Below are positions 4,797 through 8,657 of a stretch of 8,657 bases of DNA, piece after piece. A program made the translations under genes and the position numbers. The notes under the pieces were generated by a model, which did not search any database, was not told the DNA's origin, and saw nothing but the letters and a program-made list of their open reading frames with translations. The first letter of the stretch is position 1. Each line of letters starts with the position of its first letter. The DNA is from Candidatus Gastranaerophilales bacterium (lineage in GTDB: Bacteria > Cyanobacteriota > Vampirovibrionia > Gastranaerophilales > Gastranaerophilaceae): NCBI GenBank assembly GCA_944323095.1, contig CALURE010000059.1, positions 1 to 8,657 on the forward strand, written 5' to 3'.

Positions 4797-6053
4797 TTAT
4801 TTATTTACGGCCTCGCTTAACGCATTTACGACAACAGGATCCCATTTTGTGCCAGCTTCTTCTTTCATAATACCTAATGCTTTTTCAGCAGGCATTGCCT
4901 TTCTGTAAGGTCTGTCAGATGTCATAGCGCAATATGCATCTGCTGCAGCAATTATTCTTGAACCGAACGGTATAGATTGACCTTTAAGGCCTTCCGGTTC
5001 ACCTGAGCCGTCGTATCTTTCTTTTTGATATGTTATATAAGGAACAACTTCTGATAAAAAGTTTATATTCATCAACAAATGTACTCCGACATTTGCATGT
5101 TCTTGAATCTTTTTCAAATCATCAGAAGAAAGTTTGCCGTTGTCTGCAAAAATTCTTTCAGGCAAAGCAATTTTTCCGATGTTTTGAAGCAAGGCGGCAT
5201 AATATATCAAATCTGTTGTTTTTTCGTTCAAACCTAGCTTCCTGCAAACTTCTCTGGCAAGTTTCGCTGTATTTTTTGAATGTGCAACAGTATATTGCCC
5301 TTTTGTGTCTACAGCATAAGCAAGGTTTTCTACAAAACTCTGCTGGTAGTCGCATAAGTCGCCTATCAATGCCGTAAGTTCAGCTCTTGCATGCTGTAAA
5401 TCAGCAGCAGAAGTATGTTCATCCACAATAATCTTATTTGTTTCATCTATTTGATTTTGAAGCGTCATTGATGTTGCAAAAAGGATTGCAATACTTTCTA
5501 AAAGTCTTATATACTCAGAATTAACTTCTTTTTCCCTTCCAACAACAATAACACCTGTGGATTTTATATTGCAATACATTGGAACGGCAATTAATTCATT
5601 ATGATATACTGTTTCCTGTGATATAAATGCTTTTCCTGCGGGAGAATTTTCATCAATAATATATTCTTTCTCGTTTTCACACGTAGAACCGGCAAGCTCA
5701 AGTTTATTCTGTTTCTCTAAATAAATACTGCATGAAGCAACTTCAAGCATTTGTTTTATTGTTTCTGCAACTGAGGTAAAAATCGCATTTTTTTCATCAT
5801 TATCAAAACTTAAAACGCACAGTGTGTTCTGCATAGAGTAAATAGATATTAATTCTTTAAGCTGATTTATTAATCCTGCTTTTTTATCTTTTACATTTTT
5901 TCCGATTTTTCGTGCAAGATCTTCTGATATGAGGTTTTCAGCAATAAAATCTCCTAAATTAAGTGCAAAAATTTCTTCAATAGGATCTTCGCCAATCATA
6001 TAATCTGATTGTGAAAAAAGTGACACACCGTTATTTTTCTCTTCTTTTTTCAT
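4797..6053 (-). CDS. GAF domain + degenerate HD-GYP domain protein, 418 aa
   Basis: Residues about 85-200 form a GAF-like sensor domain (IKQMLEVASCSIYLE, LIAVPMY, GVIVVGRE). A helical linker (about 200-240) leads to an HD-GYP domain at 240-415. Intact HD-GYP enzymes hydrolyse cyclic di-GMP and use LLHDIGK, HHERYDGSGYP and a metal-binding Asp. Here these read LLQNIGK (Q290, N291), QKERYDGSGEP (Q343, K344, E352) and ADAYCAMTSDRPYR (D372 kept). H258 and H319 are kept. Loss of the HD pair, the HH pair and the Tyr of GYP argues against catalysis; a binding or protein-interaction role is more likely. AAGGA (6061-6065) is seven bases upstream. It follows the dcw-type genes after a 111-base regulatory gap and ends in its own terminator. 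Confidence 0.93.
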   Translation of the reverse strand: MKKEEKNNGVSLFSQSDYMIGEDPIEEIFALNLGDFIAENLISEDLARKIGKNVKDKKAGLINQLKELISIYSMQNTLCVLSFDNDEKNAIFTSVAETIKQMLEVASCSIYLEKQNKLELAGSTCENEKEYIIDENSPAGKAFISQETVYHNELIAVPMYCNIKSTGVIVVGREKEVNSEYIRLLESIAILFATSMTLQNQIDETNKIIVDEHTSAADLQHARAELTALIGDLCDYQQSFVENLAYAVDTKGQYTVAHSKNTAKLAREVCRKLGLNEKTTDLIYYAALLQNIGKIALPERIFADNGKLSSDDLKKIQEHANVGVHLLMNINFLSEVVPYITYQKERYDGSGEPEGLKGQSIPFGSRIIAAADAYCAMTSDRPYRKAMPAEKALGIMKEEAGTKWDPVVVNALSEAVNK

Positions 6054-6080
6054 TAAAATTTCCTTACATACATGCCTTCA

Positions 6081-6086
6081 ACTATA
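6081..6086 (-). promoter_or_regulatory. Possible -10 of the HD-GYP gene
   Basis: TATAGT on the minus strand (five of six matches) would start RNA near 6074, 21 bases before the ATG. No consensus -35 is present, only T-rich DNA at 17 bases. One GTATGA half-site (6099-6105) lies where the spacer and -35 would be, so an activator or repressor could act here. Confidence 0.3.
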
Positions 6087-6098
6087 TTTACGGCACAG

Positions 6099-6165
6099 GT
6101 ATGAAAAAACTTTAATAAATTTTACAAAACTTCATACTTTAGTATGACAAAGTTCATACTTTAGT
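6099..6165. promoter_or_regulatory. Cluster of GTATGA/TCATAC half-sites upstream of the HD-GYP gene
   Basis: TTCATACTTTAGT occurs twice, at 6131-6143 and 6153-6165, exactly 22 bases apart (two helical turns). The first copy is part of a perfect inverted repeat, TCATACT-TT-AGTATGA (6132-6147). A further GTATGAA lies at 6099-6105. The second copy runs into the stop codon of the upstream gene. The layout suits cooperative binding of a dimeric regulator. In RNA the middle TCATAC (minus strand) could pair with either flanking GTATGA, so attenuation is an alternative. Confidence 0.5.
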
Positions 6166-6554
6166 TAAATATTTTTATCTTCCAATCCAAAAAATTCTTT
6201 TAACAACTTTTCTTGCTGCAAATTTATATTAATTTGAAGCGTTTTCCCTTGGCCAATATCTATTTCAAATATTTTGATCAAAATACTTCCATACAATTTA
6301 AGATTTTTAAATGCTCTGTCTAAAAAATACTCTTTCCTGCCATCTAAAAGAATTATAAAATCAGAATAAACATACAATCCAACAGATGTTCCGCGCATAG
6401 GAACAGAATTCCAGCATTTTTTGTTTGAAAAATATTTTACCGGTTTGCCATACTTCTTGATTATTTTACCATTCGGTTTTGTAGAAATAAGCTGGATTGA
6501 AACAAAAACAATAAAACAAATAAACGGAACGGCAAAGAGTATTATATTCTCCAT
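6165..6554 (-). CDS. Membrane-anchored protein with possible PH-like domain, 129 aa
   Basis: Residues 4-23 (IILFAVPFICFIVFVSIQLI) form one N-terminal membrane helix. The rest, about 49-122, alternates short strands (SVGLYVYSDFIILL, KEYFLD, SILIKIFEIDI, LQININ) and ends in a helix (QQEKLLKEFFG), which suggests a small bacterial PH-like beta-barrel with a C-terminal helix; this is a fold guess. It starts three bases after the ftsL-like stop with no strong ribosome site, so it is translationally coupled and belongs to the rsmH-ftsL unit. I do not recognise a named family. In this position most bacteria have ftsI. Confidence 0.75.
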   Translation of the reverse strand: MENIILFAVPFICFIVFVSIQLISTKPNGKIIKKYGKPVKYFSNKKCWNSVPMRGTSVGLYVYSDFIILLDGRKEYFLDRAFKNLKLYGSILIKIFEIDIGQGKTLQININLQQEKLLKEFFGLEDKNI

Positions 6555-6557
6555 AAA

Positions 6558-7025
6558 TTAATATCCGATAGCCCAGTTAAAAGATGCAGTTTTAGCAGGT
6601 TTTGCAACAACAGGTGCTACCGTATTTACCGCCTGAACTTCAATAACTTTAGCAGCTTTTTGAAGTTTATTGTATTCATTCATTTTGCTGTCAACATTAT
6701 TAAAAGATTTTAATCTGTCAAGCTGGTTTTGAAGATCAGCATTTTCGTCGTTAAGGGTGCTTATCTGGCGGCTGAGTTTATTCAAAGTCAATTCATCAGA
6801 CATCGCAAAGTAGTAGCTGACAAATGCAACAAGCACTGCTATTCCGAGTAATCCGCATAAAGTTTTATTAACTTTTCTTATTGCCATTGCTTTTTGTGAA
6901 ATCTCCTTCTGGAAATAACCTTCAATAACCTGATTATCTTCCGGATTGCTAACATAAGATCTGTTAGAATTATTTTCCTGCTGTTCTGTATAGAATTCTT
7001 CTGTTCTTACTCTTGCTGTGTTCAA
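6558..7025 (-). CDS. ftsL: FtsL/DivIC-like cell division protein, 155 aa
   Basis: FtsL is a bitopic inner-membrane protein of the division complex that pairs with FtsB/DivIC by a coiled coil and activates septal peptidoglycan synthesis. Here a polar N-terminus (1-54) is followed by a membrane helix (56-75, TLCGLLGIAVLVAFVSYYFA) and a heptad-type coiled coil at about 80-107 (LNKLSRQISTLNDENADLQNQL). The block MNEYNKLQKAAKVIEV (115-130) fits the conserved end of the family, and a Pro/Ala/Lys tail follows. Its place directly after rsmH supports the call. The start is TTG at 7025 with GGGG about seven bases before it; the cytoplasmic part is longer than usual, and the next Met (residue 47) would still keep the helix. 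The symbol is given by context. Confidence 0.75.
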   Translation of the reverse strand: MNTARVRTEEFYTEQQENNSNRSYVSNPEDNQVIEGYFQKEISQKAMAIRKVNKTLCGLLGIAVLVAFVSYYFAMSDELTLNKLSRQISTLNDENADLQNQLDRLKSFNNVDSKMNEYNKLQKAAKVIEVQAVNTVAPVVAKPAKTASFNWAIGY

Positions 7026-7060
7026 GTCTCTACCCCAACTTCCGTATCTTACCCTTCATA

Positions 7061-7996
7061 TTAATGCCTTATGCAGCGGGCTATTCTCAGTTTCGCACTT
7101 CTTGAAGGCGGATTTTTATTAATCTCCTCATCACTCGCTGTTACCGGTTTTTTGTTTACCAGTTCCAGAATTGGAGGCGGACACTTACAAATCATCTGAG
7201 ATTTATCACAATGACACCTCTGCGAGTGGTATTTGAACAAGTGTTTCACCAACCTGTCTTCTAATGAGTGAAAACTTATTACACTTATTATAGCACCAAA
7301 GTCCAACAAATCCAACACATCATTCAGAGTATTTTTTACATTTGTTAACTCATGATTTACTTCAATCCTGATTGCCTGAAATACACGGGTTGCAGGGTGA
7401 ATTGAAGATTTTATATGCGGGGTGCAGTTTACGATTAAATCAGCGAGTTCTGTTGTCGTTTCAAGCTTTTTGAGTTTTCTCTGCTCAACAATTTTTTTTG
7501 CAATTCTTTTTGAAAATCTTTCCTCTCCGTATTCAGAAAATATCCTGACTAATTCATCTTCTGAATAAGTATTTACAACATCATAGGCAGAAAATTGGGC
7601 ATCCTGATTAAATCTCATATCCAGAGGAGCCTCTTTTGAAAATGAAAATCCGCGTTCGCCTTTGTGAAACTGATGATATGAAGCTCCAAGGTCAAAAAGC
7701 ACTCCGCCAGTAATTTTTTCAATCCCGAGATTTTGTAAAACTTTTTTAATATTTGTATAGGAATCTTTCACAATTGTTAAGTTTTTGTAATCTTTGAGTC
7801 GTTCTTTTGATGCTTTTATCGCATCTTCATCAATATCAAAAGCAATCAAACGGCCATCCGGCTGAATTCTTTTTAAAATTAATTCAGAGTGCCCGCCGCC
7901 TCCAAGAGTGCAGTCAACATAAATTTTGCCTGACTGACATTTGAGTGCGTCGACTGCTTCATACTTCATCACGGTATAATGCGTAAATTCTTCCAT
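7061..7996 (-). CDS. rsmH: 16S rRNA (cytosine(1402)-N(4))-methyltransferase RsmH
   Basis: RsmH (formerly MraW) uses S-adenosylmethionine to methylate N4 of C1402 in the ribosomal P site. The 311 residues match the usual length. The SAM loop VDCTLGGGGHS is at 27-37, FDIDEDA at 53-59, FDLGASYHQF at 101-110, RGFSF...PLDMR at 115-128, YGEERFS at 156-162, ATRVFQAIRIEVN at 202-214 and ISFHSLEDRLVK at 240-251. A Cys-rich CHCDK...CKCPPP stretch (261-275) and the closing NPPSRSAKLRIA complete the family pattern. It starts the dcw-type unit rsmH-ftsL; mraZ is not seen upstream. The gene has no Shine-Dalgarno and a -10 six bases before the ATG, so it is probably leaderless. Confidence 0.98.
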   Translation of the reverse strand: MEEFTHYTVMKYEAVDALKCQSGKIYVDCTLGGGGHSELILKRIQPDGRLIAFDIDEDAIKASKERLKDYKNLTIVKDSYTNIKKVLQNLGIEKITGGVLFDLGASYHQFHKGERGFSFSKEAPLDMRFNQDAQFSAYDVVNTYSEDELVRIFSEYGEERFSKRIAKKIVEQRKLKKLETTTELADLIVNCTPHIKSSIHPATRVFQAIRIEVNHELTNVKNTLNDVLDLLDFGAIISVISFHSLEDRLVKHLFKYHSQRCHCDKSQMICKCPPPILELVNKKPVTASDEEINKNPPSRSAKLRIARCIRH

Positions 7997-8002
7997 AAAA
8001 AA

Positions 8003-8011
8003 ATTTTAACA
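8003..8011 (-). promoter_or_regulatory. Extended -10 promoter of rsmH, leaderless spacing
   Basis: TGTTAAAAT on the minus strand (8011-8003) ends six bases (all T) before the rsmH ATG, putting +1 at the A of the ATG. There is no ribosome site. The bases from here to 8098 contain no other feature I can support. Confidence 0.5.
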
Positions 8012-8098
8012 TGAAAAGGAAAAAGCTGCGACAACATATTGTTTGTACTATAAAGTTTTTCCGTATGATTGAACCTGTAATACGTCTGTTATTAAAAA

Positions 8099-8299
8099 GT
8101 TGGTAGGTTGGGATAAGCGAAGCGTTCCCAACATCAGAGGGGTTCAGTTCTTCTGAACCTCTAATATTTAAGAAACTAAGACAAATAAGTAATAATACTG
8201 TTTGGTGGGTGGAGCGGCTCGCTCCCTAAAGAATCCAGCCGGTTGAAAATAATAAAAAACATTCTGGTGGGAACGCTTTGCTTATCCCAACCTACTAAC
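8099..8299. mobile_element. MITE-like non-autonomous element, 201 bp
   Basis: The ends are inverted repeats: GTTGGTAGGTTGGGATAAGC... (8099-8132) matches the complement of 8266-8299 with three differences in 34 bases. TAAAAA is directly repeated at both edges (8093-8098 and 8300-8305), as expected for a 6-bp target duplication. The left end is itself palindromic (GTTGGGA ... TCCCAAC). Inside are two more hairpins, GGTTCAG/CTGAACC (8141-8159) and GGAGCG/CGCTCC (8211-8225). There is no ORF for a transposase, so it would move in trans. The GTAGGTTGGG...CCCAAC style is common in cyanobacterial and other dispersed repeats. The right edge is 25 bases from the antisense RNA promoter. Confidence 0.75.
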
Positions 8300-8324
8300 T
8301 AAAAATTTGAAATACAATAAGCAC

Positions 8325-8352
8325 TTGAAAAGTATAAAATATATGTTATAAT
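8325..8352 (+). promoter_or_regulatory. Strong promoter of the antisense RNA
   Basis: TTGAAA (8325-8330), a 16-base spacer, and TATAAT (8347-8352) with an extended -10 TG (8344-8345). This is the best promoter in the window. RNA would start at about A8359 or G8360. Confidence 0.75.
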
Positions 8353-8363
8353 ATGTATAGGGA

Positions 8364-8399
8364 AAAGACCTTGAGAGGTTAGAGGCTCCCAAGATCTTT
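8364..8399 (-). terminator. 3' hairpin of the small-peptide message
   Basis: On the minus strand 8399-8386 pairs with 8377-8364 over 14 pairs (two are G-U), with an eight-base loop, then TTTTCCC. On the plus strand the two G-U positions become C-A and A-C mismatches, so the hairpin is better formed in the minus-strand RNA. The U-tract is short, so termination may be partial. Confidence 0.5.
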
Positions 8400-8409
8400 C
8401 TTAACTTCC

Positions 8410-8484
8410 CTAGATTAACTCAGAAATTAATCTTAATAAAAGTCCTAGTGCTGCTAGGACTTTTTTAATTAATGTCCTGGTCAT
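8410..8484 (-). CDS. 24-residue cationic amphipathic peptide (candidate type I toxin)
   Basis: ATG 8484 follows AGGAGG (8490-8495) by five bases, an ideal ribosome site. The ORF stops at TAG 8412-8410. The peptide starts MTRTLIKKVLAALG and continues with LLLRLI then SELI; 12 of its 24 residues are Leu, Ile or Val, with R3, K7, K8, R18 and E22 as the only charges (net +3). On a helical wheel the charges fall on one face and most Leu/Ile on the other, as in membrane-active type I toxins and phenol-soluble-modulin-like peptides. A minus-strand promoter lies about 70 bases upstream of the ATG and a structured antisense RNA covers most of the ORF. I know no named family with this sequence. The toxin role is inferred from layout and composition. 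Confidence 0.6.
   Translation of the reverse strand: MTRTLIKKVLAALGLLLRLISELI
8438..8466 (+). terminator. Terminator of the antisense RNA, inside the peptide ORF
   Basis: AAAAGTCCTAG (8438-8448) and CTAGGACTTTT (8454-8464) form a perfect 11-bp stem with loop TGCTG, ending in TTTTTT (8461-8466). Read on the minus strand the same palindrome encodes residues 7-16 of the small peptide (KKVLAALGLL). Confidence 0.88.
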
Positions 8485-8489
8485 TTTGT

Positions 8490-8495
8490 CCTCCT
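8490..8495 (-). promoter_or_regulatory. Strong Shine-Dalgarno of the 24-residue peptide
   Basis: AGGAGG (within AAAGGAGG) is five bases before ATG 8484. In the leader, CCTCC (minus strand, 8536-8532) could pair with GGAGG here and hide the site. SD hiding of this kind is known for type I toxin messages, but five pairs over about 37 bases is weak evidence. Confidence 0.7.
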
Positions 8496-8561
8496 TTCCT
8501 GACCGATTTTTTCGTAATCAGTGTGTGTCGCGGAGGTTCTTTAGGAACTTACCCGTTTTAT

Positions 8562-8590
8562 ATTTTACAACATTACACACTAAAAGTAAA
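8562..8590 (-). promoter_or_regulatory. Promoter of the small-peptide message
   Basis: TTTACT (8590-8585) and TAAAAT (8567-8562) on the minus strand are 17 bases apart. Transcription would start near 8555, giving a leader of about 70 bases that holds a small hairpin (GTTC/GAAC at 8548-8536) and the AGGAGG. The -35 lies in one arm of the A/T inverted repeat 8582-8610. Confidence 0.5.
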
Positions 8591-8612
8591 TATTATTAAT
8601 ATTTACTTTTTT
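8582..8612 (+). repeat. A/T-rich inverted repeat, possible terminator
   Basis: AAAAGTAAATATT (8582-8594) and AATATTTACTTTT (8598-8610) are perfect inverted repeats of 13 bases with an ATT loop, then TT. It could be a second terminator for plus-strand RNA, or a binding site over the -35 of the small-peptide promoter. The remaining bases to 8657 contain nothing I can identify. Confidence 0.45.
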
Positions 8613-8657
8613 ATAACAGCAAAATTACAGGATTGTTTATTCAGCAATCTCATTCAA

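Larger units (their letters stand above)
8359..8466 (+). ncRNA. Structured antisense RNA, about 108 nt (candidate antitoxin RNA)
   Basis: The RNA runs from the strong promoter to a canonical terminator and has no ORF with a ribosome site. It folds into three hairpins in a row: an outer stem AGGGAA (8359-8364)/TTCCCT (8406-8411) closing a longer inner helix; a perfect AGATTAA/TTAATCT hairpin (8412-8418/8427-8433); and the terminator (8438-8464). It does not carry the conserved features of SRP RNA, RNase P RNA or tmRNA. It is complementary to codons 6-24 and the 3' end of the 24-codon ORF on the other strand, so it is proposed to pair with and silence that message. It could instead be an independent small RNA. 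Confidence 0.65.

Noticed and set aside
8011..8106. A 31-codon plus-strand frame, MKRKKLRQHIVC..., ending in the MITE
   Set aside because: It has a basic amphipathic look but no ribosome site and no matching promoter, and its end is made by the element. It may be a relic; not called as a gene.
8099..8299. CRISPR or tandem repeat array in the right-end region
   Set aside because: The repeats are a single inverted pair with target duplication, not regularly spaced direct repeats.
8359..8466. 6S RNA, SRP RNA or a riboswitch as identity of the plus-strand RNA
   Set aside because: It lacks the SRP Alu/GNRA motifs and the long single bubble of 6S RNA, is short, and no gene follows the terminator on the plus strand.

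Overview
The window is AT-rich, and its proteins favour Lys, Asn and Ile. The most likely source is a gut-type, non-photosynthetic cyanobacterial relative (Melainabacteria/Vampirovibrionia, for example Gastranaerophilales). The hints are two small proteins with an N-terminal 'LTF-x-S/A-S-N' motif and a broken pilin-like gene whose C-terminus has a Cys and ends in ENGWTMDY, a style I associate with that group. This placement rests on pattern memory and was not searched.

Left part (1-2600, mostly minus strand): the first codons of a gene running off the left edge; two overlapping small genes (111-590 and 590-1258) that look like distant paralogues; a TIGR01212-type radical SAM enzyme (1377-2303) with a TTG start; and a 56-residue zinc-ribbon protein (2373-2543) that heads the radical SAM operon behind a clear promoter.

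Middle (2600-4800): a small membrane-anchored protein converges on a secreted CsgG/TolB-like protein, their stop codons sharing TTAA. Divergent from the latter are cytidine deaminase (cdd) and a 77-residue CxH/CxxC protein ending inside its own terminator. Opposite lies a truncated pilin-like remnant next to a short palindromic repeat.

Right-centre (4797-7996, minus strand): rsmH, an ftsL-like gene and a one-TM protein with a possible PH-like domain, then a GAF + HD-GYP protein whose catalytic HD is QN, whose HH pair is QK and whose GYP is GEP. This is a shortened dcw-type cluster with no ftsI after ftsL. A cluster of GTATGA half-sites precedes the HD-GYP gene.

Right end (8000-8657) has no long gene but is the most interesting part. 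A 201-bp MITE-like element with 34-bp inverted ends and a 6-bp target duplication sits beside a compact two-strand locus. On the minus strand a promoter and a perfect AGGAGG lead to a 24-codon ORF for a cationic amphipathic helix. On the plus strand a strong promoter drives a roughly 108-nt RNA of three hairpins that is antisense to most of that ORF and stops at a terminator inside it. This is the layout of a type I toxin-antitoxin module with 3' overlap (as in txpA/RatA and bsrG/SR4), and I do not recognise the peptide family.

Across the window, promoters repeatedly use an extended -10 (TGN-TAWAAT). Three genes (2974-3777, cdd and rsmH) lack a Shine-Dalgarno and have a -10 exactly six bases before the ATG, which predicts leaderless mRNAs.
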